8,391 nt of DNA, taken from NCBI GenBank assembly GCA_016778825.1, contig JADHOU010000057.1, positions 1 through 8,391 on the forward strand, written 5' to 3'. The translations under genes and the position numbers were made by a program. The DNA is from Candidatus Puniceispirillum sp. (GTDB lineage: Bacteria > Pseudomonadota > Alphaproteobacteria > Puniceispirillales > Puniceispirillaceae). The notes under the pieces are model-generated. The model was not told the origin of the DNA, searched no databases, and worked only from the letters and a program-made list of their open reading frames with translations. Positions 1 to 6,050 of this stretch are shown piece by piece (position 1 is the stretch's first letter; each line of letters starts with the position of its first letter).

Positions 1-147
1 AATATAGATGCCGATAAGCAACCCAGCGATATAGGCAAGCGCATACCAACGAATGCCAAACCCGCCAAAATCAATGGCAAAGACATTGAATTCAGGAAGC
101 GTGATGGCGCTATGGAGAAATTCAACGGGTTTCGGCTGGATTGTCAT
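1..147 (-). CDS. lgt: Prolipoprotein diacylglyceryl transferase, N-terminal part (gene runs off the left edge)
   Basis: Lgt is an inner-membrane enzyme. It moves a diacylglyceryl group from phosphatidylglycerol to the lipobox cysteine of prolipoproteins, the first step of lipoprotein maturation. Only the first 49 residues are present. They read MTIQPKPVEF, then a short hydrophobic run, then FGGFGIRWYALAYIAGLLIG. The G-I-R-W-Y-A-L-A-Y-x-x-G stretch is the conserved start of the first membrane segment of Lgt. I chose the ATG at 147-145. An in-frame ATG about 39 bases upstream would add a charged, arginine-rich extension that is unlike the family, and neither start has a strong ribosome binding site. 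The gene is divergent from the ubiK-like gene. The rest, including the catalytic arginine and histidine regions, lies outside the window. Confidence 0.88.
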   Translation of the reverse strand, partial: MTIQPKPVEFLHSAITLPEFNVFAIDFGGFGIRWYALAYIAGLLIGIYI

Positions 148-351
148 ATCGTGTCTTTCGGTCTTTTGGCCGCGCCGCAATGGCATTTGTCATCAAAATA
201 TGCATCTGCGACACGATTTGTCGCCATCAACAACGATTGCAACCTTACTCTAGCGGCATTATCTATGATAAGAAACATCAGTCACGCGAAAAGATCGCGA
301 CAATCACCGGTTGCATAAACCGGACGGTGAAAACCGAGTAGGAGAGACATC
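148..351. promoter_or_regulatory. Divergent intergenic region between lgt and ubiK
   Basis: This 204-base stretch must hold the promoters for both divergent genes. On the plus strand a TATGAT box at 264-269 matches the sigma-70 -10 consensus at 5 of 6 positions, but no good -35 sits at the usual distance. Just downstream are two small inverted repeats: CGCG arms at 285-288 and 296-299, and CCGGTT/AACCGG at 307-312 and 318-323. Both would lie in the ubiK leader RNA. No gene is supported here; the short reading frames show no family resemblance. Confidence 0.35.
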
Positions 352-660
352 ATGGCACCGCGTTCAAATTTCATGGCCGATATTGTGCAAATGGCAAATG
401 GTGCGGCGTCAGCCTTTGGCGGGATGCGCGAAGAAGTGGATAATCTGATTCGCCAGCGTATGGAACGAAGCTTGAATGCCCGCGGCCTTGTGACGCGCGA
501 AGAATTTGACGCGCTTCGCACCCGCCATGAAGCGCTAGCGGCGCGGTTGGCATTTCTCGAATCGACAATGGCATCACCGGCCGAGTCGGCGGGCAAGGCT
601 TCTACGGCTGCCAAACCAGCGGCAAAAGCCAAGTCAGCGGCAAAAAAGACCGGAAAATAA
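352..660 (+). CDS. ubiK: UbiK/BMFP-family ubiquinone biosynthesis accessory factor
   Basis: This is a small (102-residue) protein of the BMFP family (membrane fusogenic protein, formerly DUF526). Its enterobacterial member UbiK binds UbiJ and palmitoleic acid and helps the late, soluble steps of ubiquinone synthesis. Residues 9-70 fit the family: an amphipathic N-terminal helix (ADIVQMANGAASAFGGMREE), then VDNLIRQRMERSL, then the signature V-T-R-E-E-F-D-A-L, then a heptad-like coiled coil (LRTRHEALAARLAFLE). Residues 75-102 form an Ala/Lys-rich tail that is probably disordered. The start has a good ribosome binding site (GGAGAGA at 341-347). It is followed by a 182-base gap before the next gene. 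Family membership is clear; the ubiquinone role is inferred from UbiK, and older literature described these proteins only as membrane-fusogenic. Confidence 0.78.
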   Translation: MAPRSNFMADIVQMANGAASAFGGMREEVDNLIRQRMERSLNARGLVTREEFDALRTRHEALAARLAFLESTMASPAESAGKASTAAKPAAKAKSAAKKTGK

Positions 661-842
661 TCAACGGTTTGAACCCGCCGCGAATCAGCGGAAAAGGCGA
701 GAAAAACACAATTTCATGTGGGTCATGTCTGTTTGAGCCACAAAATATTGTATTGAATTAGATTGAATGCGCGATCCGAATTTGGCATTTTAGAGCTGGT
801 CATCGGCAATGAAGCCGAACCCAGATTTTTGGAATGCATCGC
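661..842 (+). promoter_or_regulatory. Intergenic region ahead of the ybjN-like/proC pair, with ATTGAAT repeats
   Basis: This gap probably holds the promoter for the ybjN-like/proC pair. It contains a direct repeat of ATTGAAT (752-758 and 762-768, period 10), preceded by a related ATTGT at 747-751. A weak inverted repeat (GGTT-TG-AACC at 665-674) follows the ubiK stop, but it has no T-run and is not a convincing terminator. I could not choose a -35/-10 pair with confidence. A TGA at 810-812, in frame with the downstream gene, limits how far upstream that gene can start. Confidence 0.3.
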
Positions 843-1346
843 ATGGCACCTAGCCAAAATCAGCATGAAATCCTTCTTGGCGATCCCATCGAATTGGTCA
901 CGCGGTTTGTTACCAATCAGGACTGGTTGTTGCAACGGCGCGTCGAAAATGCGGTTCTTGTCGAGGTTCCGGGCAAATGGTGTGATTACCAATTAGCGGT
1001 CACATGGCAGCATAATGAAGAAGCGATGCAGGTCACGTGCCGCATTGATGTTCAATGTGAAAATGACCGTATTGGCGAAATCGCGCTTCTTGCTGCATTA
1101 TTGAACCAGCAGATATTCATGGGGCATCTTGCATTGGATATTGGCACTGGCGAACTGGAATTGAGGCATACTTTGCCGCTTCGCGGGGCTGGTGGGGCGA
1201 CACCTGAACAGATTGAAGATGTTGTCGATATTATGCTTGGCGAATGTGAACATTGTTTTCCGGCAATCTTTCAGGTGGCGCGGAACCAGCTGTCGGCAAG
1301 TGATGCGGCATCGGCGGCATTATTTACCACCGAGGGCGAGGCCTAA
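843..1346 (+). CDS. YbjN-domain protein (type III secretion chaperone-like fold)
   Basis: The product belongs to the YbjN family, whose fold resembles type III secretion chaperones. The molecular role is not settled; E. coli YbjN has been linked to stress tolerance and motility. The conserved alphaproteobacterial pattern is visible: an N-terminal segment, then V-E-V-P-G-K-W-C-D-Y-Q-L, then ALLNQQIFMGHLALD, RHTLPLRGAGGATPEQIEDVVDIMLGECEHCFPAIFQV, and a short C-terminal tail ending GEA. I chose the ATG at 843 (167 residues) over the in-frame ATG at 834. A GGA at 831-833 sits 9 bases before 843, but it directly abuts 834. proC follows after only 5 bases, so the two are almost surely co-transcribed, an arrangement I recall as common in alphaproteobacteria. 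No link to secretion is implied by the context. Confidence 0.85.
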   Translation: MAPSQNQHEILLGDPIELVTRFVTNQDWLLQRRVENAVLVEVPGKWCDYQLAVTWQHNEEAMQVTCRIDVQCENDRIGEIALLAALLNQQIFMGHLALDIGTGELELRHTLPLRGAGGATPEQIEDVVDIMLGECEHCFPAIFQVARNQLSASDAASAALFTTEGEA

Positions 1347-1351
1347 TTATC

Positions 1352-2170
1352 ATGGCGCAGCAGCAGATCACGCTGTTGGGGTGTGGCAAAATGGGAAGTG
1401 CAATGCTGGAAGGCTGGCTTTCCGATGCCAGCCTTGACGCCAATTTTACCATTATCGAACCACATCAAACCCATCTTAGCTGGTTGCGAGGGCAAAAGGC
1501 TGTTCGGCTTTATGCCGATTGTGCGGCGGCGATTGCCGATGGCGCATCGGTTAGCACAATGATCGTTCTTGCCGTTAAACCACAAATGATGGATGACGCC
1601 ATTGCCGGCCTTGGCGATATGAAACATGCCGATTGTGCCTATCTTTCGATCGCTGCTGGCATTTCAACAGGCTGGTTGAAACAACGTCTTGGTGATGCGG
1701 CGATTGTCATCAGGGCGATGCCGAATACACCGGCGGCGATTGGTAAAGGCATTACCGCGCTTTATGCCGATGCGCCAAATCAGGTGTGCGATCTGGCAAG
1801 CCAGCTTTTGGCGGCAGTCGGGCAGGTTGTGCATGTTCAAGATGAAGCCCTGATGGATGGCGTTACCGCCTTGTCTGGATCAGGGCCTGCCTATGTGTTT
1901 TTACTGGTCGAAGCCATGACCGAGGCAGGCATCAAAGCAGGGATTCCCGATGATTTGGCAGCTGAATTGGCAAAGGCAACGGTTTGTGGGGCTGGCGCGC
2001 TGATGGCGGCGGTTGATACAGCACCAGCTATTCTGCGTGAAAACGTGACAAGCAAAGGCGGTACAACGGCGGCGGCACTGGCGGTTTTGATGGCCGATGA
2101 CGGGTTGGCAAGCCTGATGACAAAAGCGGTTACCGCGGCAAAAGCGCGGTCAATCGAACTTGGCGAATAG
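1352..2170 (+). CDS. proC: Pyrroline-5-carboxylate reductase
   Basis: ProC is a cytosolic enzyme. It reduces 1-pyrroline-5-carboxylate to L-proline with NAD(P)H, the last step of proline synthesis. At 272 residues it is the normal length. The N-terminal Rossmann motif is GCGKMG (residues 10-15). Later family motifs are intact: V-K-P-Q (75-78), MPNTP (123-127), LSGSGPAYVF (174-183), and the substrate-site block VTSKGGTT (232-239). The C-terminal helical dimerisation region is complete. The start ATG has a GAGG-type site within the end of the preceding gene, about 10 bases upstream. It is the second gene of the YbjN-proC pair. The next gene lies 126 bases on and has its own promoter. Confidence 0.97.
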   Translation: MAQQQITLLGCGKMGSAMLEGWLSDASLDANFTIIEPHQTHLSWLRGQKAVRLYADCAAAIADGASVSTMIVLAVKPQMMDDAIAGLGDMKHADCAYLSIAAGISTGWLKQRLGDAAIVIRAMPNTPAAIGKGITALYADAPNQVCDLASQLLAAVGQVVHVQDEALMDGVTALSGSGPAYVFLLVEAMTEAGIKAGIPDDLAAELAKATVCGAGALMAAVDTAPAILRENVTSKGGTTAAALAVLMADDGLASLMTKAVTAAKARSIELGE

Positions 2171-2199
2171 GCCAAAAGACAGACAAAATATCCTCTATT

Positions 2200-2228
2200 T
2201 AGATTTCGCGCTGAATCTGTGCTATATT
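2200..2228 (+). promoter_or_regulatory. Extended -10 promoter for the COQ9-like/csaA pair
   Basis: At 2220-2228 the sequence reads TGC followed by TATATT. This is a TGn extended -10 with 5 of 6 matches to the sigma-70 hexamer. The -35 at 17 bases' spacing (TAGATT, 2200-2205) is poor, as expected for extended -10 promoters. Transcription would start near 2235, leaving about a 60-base leader before the ATG at 2297. Confidence 0.55.
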
Positions 2229-2239
2229 CGCCGTCCCTG

Positions 2240-2264
2240 CTGAACGGTGTCATCATCTGTTCAG
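2240..2264. promoter_or_regulatory. Inverted repeat CTGAAC-N13-GTTCAG in the COQ9-like leader (operator-like)
   Basis: Perfect 6-base arms at 2240-2245 and 2259-2264 are separated by 13 bases. The repeat lies just downstream of the predicted transcription start. It could be a repressor site or a weak RNA hairpin. A run of T and A follows at 2268-2280, but it is interrupted and begins a few bases after the stem, so a terminator for proC is less likely. Site function is inference only. Confidence 0.35.
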
Positions 2265-2296
2265 ACTGTTTTAAAATTTTATGAAAAGGATGTCTG

Positions 2297-2980
2297 ATGT
2301 TGCAGGATTTTGCCTCGCCGCACTCAAATGATGAAAAACGCGCCGCACTTGCCGATGCGGCATGGGCACTTTTGGCCACGCATGATATCGATAAGATTGG
2401 CTTTGATATGGTTGCCGATATGGCAGGTATTGAACATGGTCTGACAGGGGCGCTTGGTGGCAGTGTGCAACGGCTGGTTTTGGCCAAGATGGCTGCGCTG
2501 GATCACCAATCAGTCATGGAAAGTTTTGACGATATCGAAGATGCTGGTGAGGTGTCTGTCCGCGAGAAAATCATCGAAGGCTTGCTTCACCGGTTTGAAA
2601 CCTATGCCCCATATCGTGCGCAGATTGATCAGTTGAACCGGTCGGCTTGCCGTCACCCTGAATTGGCGTTGCGCCTGCTTGATGGGCTGGAAGCCGTGGT
2701 CCGGCGTATTATGGTGATGGCTGGCGATTCCGCGCAGGGGTTAAAAGGCATGTTGCGGGTTAAAGGGGTTATTGCGGTATTTTTGGCAACAGCGCGCGTT
2801 TGGATGAAAGATGACAGCCCTGATCTTGCAGCAACAATGAAAATGCTCGATCAACGGATGGTAAAAGCCGAAGAATGGGGCGTCAGCCTTCGCCTGTTTA
2901 ACGGCAAGCATGGCGATTATGCCGATCAAGATCATCATGATGACACATCGGCAGGGCGGTATGGTGTTGATAATGACTGA
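2297..2980 (+). CDS. COQ9-family protein (TetR-like N-terminal fold)
   Basis: COQ9-family proteins have a TetR-like fold and, in mitochondria, assist ubiquinone synthesis by binding lipid and the hydroxylase COQ7. In alphaproteobacteria they are often labelled TetR regulators. In this 227-residue protein, residues about 15-65 resemble the TetR helix-turn-helix (AALADAAWALLATH, GFDMVADMAGI). The C-terminal half carries the COQ9 signature KGVIAVFLATARVW, then DDSPDLAATM and LDQRMVKAEEW (156-194). A short, charged, His/Asp-rich tail follows. The ATG has an AGGA site 6 bases upstream (2287-2290). The stop overlaps the next start by 8 bases, indicating an operon. A role in ubiquinone synthesis is inferred from the family; DNA binding remains possible but is not shown. 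Confidence 0.8.
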   Translation: MLQDFASPHSNDEKRAALADAAWALLATHDIDKIGFDMVADMAGIEHGLTGALGGSVQRLVLAKMAALDHQSVMESFDDIEDAGEVSVREKIIEGLLHRFETYAPYRAQIDQLNRSACRHPELALRLLDGLEAVVRRIMVMAGDSAQGLKGMLRVKGVIAVFLATARVWMKDDSPDLAATMKMLDQRMVKAEEWGVSLRLFNGKHGDYADQDHHDDTSAGRYGVDND

Positions 2981-3311
2981 GGCGTCATTTGAAGATTTTC
3001 TGAAACTCGATATCAGATGTGGAACGATTGTTGCGGCCACGCCCTTTCCCGAAGCGCGCAAACCCGCCTATAAGCTGGAGATTGATTTTGGCGCGCCGCT
3101 TGGAACGCGCAAATCATCAGCGCAAATCACCACCCATTACCAGCTAGATGAATTGATTGGCAAAAAAGTCATGGCAGTGGTTAATTTTCCACTGCGCCAG
3201 GTTGGGCCATTTATGTCAGAAGTGTTGACGCTTGGCGTGCCGGATGCTGCAGGTGAGGTCGTGCTGGTCACGCCGGATCAGCCGGTGCCAGATGGCGGGA
3301 AATTATTCTAG
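2973..3311 (+). CDS. csaA: CsaA/YgjH-type tRNA-binding protein
   Basis: This is a single-domain OB-fold protein of the EMAP-II/Arc1p-like tRNA-binding family (CsaA in Bacillus, YgjH in E. coli). Such proteins bind tRNA; CsaA has also been reported to have chaperone-like activity in secretion. The 112 residues cover the whole domain: FEDFLKLDIRCGTIV (7-21), then FPEARKPAYKLEIDFG (25-40), then KSSAQITTHY (47-56) and the closing block VVNFPLRQVGPFMSEVLTLG (69-88). I chose the ATG at 2973 because it gives the family's usual N-terminus. The ATG at 2961 would add only MVLI and has a closer AGGG site, so it cannot be excluded. The gene overlaps the COQ9-like gene by 8 bases and meets the kinase gene tail-to-tail. 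Confidence 0.9.
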   Translation: MTEASFEDFLKLDIRCGTIVAATPFPEARKPAYKLEIDFGAPLGTRKSSAQITTHYQLDELIGKKVMAVVNFPLRQVGPFMSEVLTLGVPDAAGEVVLVTPDQPVPDGGKLF

Positions 3312-4627
3312 ACAGGTAATTTGATCGCAACACGAAGCCCGCCAAGCGGTGATTCACCAAGCGTTAGCTCACCGCCATGGCTTAGGATCACATCACTGGT
3401 AATCGACAGGCCGAGACCGGCACCGCCGGTGCGCCGGTTGCGCGATTCCTCAAGCCGGATAAAGGGACGGATTGCATCGGCGCGGCGTTCTTGCGGAATG
3501 CCAGCACCATTATCATCAAAGGTAATGATCACTTCATCATTGCGCATGCGGATTGCCACAATTGTTTTGGTTGAATAGCGAATGGCATTGGAAATGATGT
3601 TGGAAAAGGCACGCTGGATGGCATTGCGCCGCATCGGGAACGCCGGAATATCATCTTTGACGGGTGATAGGGTGATATCAAATTTGTGGCTTTTATGCGC
3701 TTGTGTAACCAGCCGATTCAAAAGGTCATCAACCGCCAGCTCTTGTGGAGCCTCATCACCCTCGCCAGCGGCAAACGCAAGATAGCCGTCAATCATTTCT
3801 TCCATCTCGCCGATATCGCTGCTGATGGCTTTGGTGTCTTCATTATCGGACATCAAGGCCAGTTGAAGACGCATCCGGGTCAGTGGGGTACGCAAATCAT
3901 GGCTAACGCCAGCAAGCATCTCGGTGCGTTCATTCAATTGCCGCATGATGCGATAGCGCATTGCCTGAAATGCACGGCCGGCAAGCCGAACCTCGCGCGC
4001 CCCTTCAAGCCGGTAATCGGGGGCAGTGCGTCCAAGCCCAAGCTGGCGTGCCGATGTGGCCAAACGGTGGATTGGGCGCACCTGTCCGCGAAGGAACACC
4101 AAGGCAATGCCAAATAGAATGATCGAGCTGCCAACCGTCCAGCCAATAAAGGTCCAGCTTGTTGAACTAAAGATTCGTTTACGACCTGCGTAAATCCGCA
4201 AAATGCCATTTTCCATTTGCAGATCAATAAAAATCAGATTTGGGTCAGTGCTGATATCAAGCATCCAGGGCAGTTTGATCTGTCGTTTCAATTCACGCCG
4301 AAGCATGGTTTCGGCATGGGTTTCCGGCGGGTCAATTGAGGTGGCAGGCAAAACTGCGCCCGCTTGAAAATCGATTGGAAAGTTAAAATATTGCCAGCCT
4401 TTTTCAGTAATAGTCGCAATGCTGGCCGGATCTGGATTTGTGCCAATATCACTAATTAGCAAGGCTATTTCACCAGCTAGGTTTTGTGCCATATGGCGGG
4501 TGACAGTATCCCAGTGACGTTCATAGAAAATGAAAACGGTGATGACCTGCACAAAAATCATCGGCACCAAAATGATTGATAGCATTCGGCCAAACAGGGT
4601 TTTGGGAAGAAATTCGCGCAATTGCAT
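3308..4627 (-). CDS. EnvZ-like two-component sensor histidine kinase
   Basis: This is a 439-residue inner-membrane sensor kinase partnered with the OmpR-type regulator just upstream. Order of parts: cytoplasmic N-terminus; first membrane segment about 13-35; periplasmic sensor about 36-157; second membrane segment about 158-179; HAMP linker about 180-233; HisKA with the phosphoacceptor H243 in VSHDLRTP; and the ATPase domain with the N-box (N343, N347), G1 box DDNGAGIP (371-378) and G2 box GGAGLGLS (401-408). All catalytic motifs are intact. The signal is unknown: the periplasmic part has no motif I recognise. An AGGG site lies 6 bases before the ATG, and 12 bases separate it from the regulator gene's stop. 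Its stop codon overlaps that of the convergent csaA gene. EnvZ-like describes architecture, not a proven osmosensing role. Confidence 0.93.
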   Translation of the reverse strand: MQLREFLPKTLFGRMLSIILVPMIFVQVITVFIFYERHWDTVTRHMAQNLAGEIALLISDIGTNPDPASIATITEKGWQYFNFPIDFQAGAVLPATSIDPPETHAETMLRRELKRQIKLPWMLDISTDPNLIFIDLQMENGILRIYAGRKRIFSSTSWTFIGWTVGSSIILFGIALVFLRGQVRPIHRLATSARQLGLGRTAPDYRLEGAREVRLAGRAFQAMRYRIMRQLNERTEMLAGVSHDLRTPLTRMRLQLALMSDNEDTKAISSDIGEMEEMIDGYLAFAAGEGDEAPQELAVDDLLNRLVTQAHKSHKFDITLSPVKDDIPAFPMRRNAIQRAFSNIISNAIRYSTKTIVAIRMRNDEVIITFDDNGAGIPQERRADAIRPFIRLEESRNRRTGGAGLGLSITSDVILSHGGELTLGESPLGGLRVAIKLPV

Positions 4628-4639
4628 GATCAGCCCTGC

Positions 4640-5335
4640 CTAACGTTTTGGTGCGGCACTGTCGGTGCGCAACATCCAGCCACGGTTCCGCACAGTTTGC
4701 AGGTAAACAGGATGGCGGGGGTCAGGCTCTAGCTTGCGGCGAAGTCGGGCAACAGCCACATCAATTGACCGGCCTTCCATACGTCCATCAAGCGCTGCGC
4801 CAAGATCATCACGCGATAGGATTTGATTGGGGCGCTTGCCAAAACTGGTCAAAAGCTGCTGCTCGGCCGTTGTGATATGTAGCCGGTCGCCTAATTTTGA
4901 TAACATGCCGGTATCGGGATCAAACAGAAAGGGGCCAAAATTGATTTGCATGTCAAAATGGTCATTGCTGCGGTTGCGCTGGAGAATGCGTTTGATCCGC
5001 AGCACAAGTTCGCGCGGTTCAAATGGCTTTGACATATAATCATCAGCACCCGCCTCTAGCCCTTCAATGCGGTTTTCCGTGTTGGACATTGCTGTCAGAA
5101 ATAGCGCAGGCACTGCATTGTCTTTGCGAATATCAGCCAGAAATTCAAGCCCCGTTTCACCAGGCATCATGATATCGACAATCAAAAGATCAAAGGCAAT
5201 GCCTTGCAGAATTTTGCGTGCTTCGCTGGCATTCCCGGCATCAGTAACGCGAAAACCACTTTCTTCGAGAAACCGGCGAAGCAAAATGCGAAGCCGTTCA
5301 TCATCATCGATGACAAGGATGTGATGCTCTGACAT
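4640..5335 (-). CDS. petR: OmpR/PetR-type response regulator
   Basis: This is a 231-residue cytosolic DNA-binding regulator. The receiver domain (about 4-118) has the acidic pocket D11/D12, the phosphorylation site D54 (LLIVDIMMPG), T81 and K103 (SKPF). After a short linker, a winged helix (about 133-224) ends with a recognition helix around 189-202 (RSIDVAVARLRRKL) and the wing VRNRGWML. A GAGGGG site is 4 bases before the ATG. The gene lies between a MarR gene and a sensor kinase, all reading the same way. A MarR gene beside an OmpR regulator matches petP-petR of Rhodobacter, where PetR is known to be needed for growth that depends on the cytochrome bc1 complex. The petR label rests on that resemblance and neighbourhood; targets here are unknown. 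An AT-rich repeat array lies in its upstream region. Confidence 0.85.
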   Translation of the reverse strand: MSEHHILVIDDDERLRILLRRFLEESGFRVTDAGNASEARKILQGIAFDLLIVDIMMPGETGLEFLADIRKDNAVPALFLTAMSNTENRIEGLEAGADDYMSKPFEPRELVLRIKRILQRNRSNDHFDMQINFGPFLFDPDTGMLSKLGDRLHITTAEQQLLTSFGKRPNQILSRDDLGAALDGRMEGRSIDVAVARLRRKLEPDPRHPVYLQTVRNRGWMLRTDSAAPKR

Positions 5336-5380
5336 AAAGCCCCTCTATGATTGAATGCCGAGTTAAGTGAATTTAAGGCC

Positions 5381-5441
5381 CGTCAATTCAACTCAATTTC
5401 ACGTCAATTCAATTTAGCGCAATTCAATTTGGCGCAATTTT
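5381..5441. repeat. AT-rich repeat array upstream of the response regulator gene
   Basis: Related units begin at 5381 (CGTCAATTCA), 5402 (CGTCAATTCAATTT), 5417 (GCGCAATTCAATTT) and 5432 (GCGCAATTTT), so the spacing is 21, 15 and 15 bases. Read on the minus strand, the transcribed direction, the core is AAATTGAATTG followed by CGC or ACG. The array fills the middle of the 140-base gap between the MarR gene's stop and the regulator's start, where the regulator's promoter should be. Each unit could be a binding site for OmpR-type or MarR-type proteins. The repeats are direct and imperfect. Binding function is inference. Confidence 0.6.
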
Positions 5442-5475
5442 GGTCATTTCGATTCGTTTGGCACAATGATCGTAA

Positions 5476-5976
5476 TCAGATATCTCTTGTCTGATCTTGC
5501 TGGGCGATCTGGTCAATCGTATCGCTGTCGAGTAATCCTCGCAATACCCGTTGGAATCCATCAACCGCATCAACGCCGGCTTCACGATAGGCAGCGGCAA
5601 AACGGCGCCCCTGCAACGAGGTTAGGCGTGATTCAAACGCGATGCCGGTTCCGGTAAGATATAGCAAACGCTGGCGGCGGTCAGTTGCGCCAGGTTTTTG
5701 GGTGACATAGCCATCTTGCATCAATCCAGACAGAACACGCGACAGGCTTTGTTTGGTGATGCAAAGGATGGTCAAAAGATCACTGACCGTGATTCCGGGA
5801 TTGCGACCAATGAAATAGATCGCCCGATGATGCGCACGCCCCATATTCTGTTCAGCAAGAATCGAGTCGGCTTCACCGGTGAAATCGCGGTAGGCGAAAA
5901 ACATTAATTCAATGCCGCGGCGCAATTCTTCTTCGCGGAGAAAAAGAGCCTTGCCAATTGGTTTTACGTCAGCCAT
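5476..5976 (-). CDS. petP: MarR-family transcriptional regulator, PetP-like
   Basis: This is a 166-residue winged-helix regulator of the MarR family, cytosolic and expected to act as a dimer. An N-terminal dimerisation helix (13-45, EEELRRGIELMFFAYRDF) leads to HHRAIYFIGRNPGITVSDLL (49-68), the recognition helix ITKQSLSRVLSGLMQDG (73-89) and the wing with the diagnostic DRR (99-101) before LYLT. The C-terminal helices close the dimer. I chose the ATG at 5976. A TTG at 5985 would add only three residues, and neither start has a strong ribosome binding site. The gene precedes the OmpR-type gene, as petP accompanies petR in Rhodobacter, and is divergent from ilvE. A role in controlling one or both neighbours is plausible but not shown. 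Confidence 0.85.
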   Translation of the reverse strand: MADVKPIGKALFLREEELRRGIELMFFAYRDFTGEADSILAEQNMGRAHHRAIYFIGRNPGITVSDLLTILCITKQSLSRVLSGLMQDGYVTQKPGATDRRQRLLYLTGTGIAFESRLTSLQGRRFAAAYREAGVDAVDGFQRVLRGLLDSDTIDQIAQQDQTRDI

Positions 5977-5977
5977 G

Positions 5978-6007
5978 TTGACCAATATAGAATGTAAGTG
6001 TTAAAAA
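5978..6007 (+). promoter_or_regulatory. Candidate ilvE promoter overlapping the MarR gene start
   Basis: TTGACC at 5978-5983 matches the -35 consensus at 5 of 6 positions. A weaker -10 (TAAAAA, 6002-6007) follows at 18 bases. The -35 lies across the MarR start-codon region, so the divergent promoters would interfere with each other. Transcription would start near 6014, giving a leader of about 80 bases before ilvE. Confidence 0.35.
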
Positions 6008-6036
6008 TACCTGTAGTCTTTAGCATGAAATGGCCG

Positions 6037-6050
6037 AAATGGAACCATTT
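6037..6050. promoter_or_regulatory. Palindrome AAATGG-AA-CCATTT between the MarR gene and ilvE
   Basis: Perfect 6-base arms surround a 2-base centre. A third copy of the left arm, GAAATGG, lies 9 bases upstream (6027-6033 compared with 6036-6042). The position in a divergent MarR/target gap is typical of MarR operators, which are short AT-rich inverted repeats. Which protein binds it, if any, is inference. Confidence 0.4.

Noticed and set aside
763..996. Plus-strand 77-codon frame ahead of and overlapping the YbjN-like gene
   Set aside because: Most of it is the YbjN coding region in a shifted frame. It has no recognisable domain and no clear ribosome binding site.
1891..2487. Minus-strand open frame of 198 codons across the proC end and COQ9-like start
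   Set aside because: It is antisense to two well-supported genes and their promoter. Its Ala/Ser-rich product is typical of a mirrored coding frame.
3686..4117. Plus-strand open frame of 143 codons antisense to the sensor kinase
   Set aside because: It lies wholly within the kinase gene, whose motifs are intact and in order. The antisense product resembles no family I recognise and has low-complexity, shifted-frame composition.
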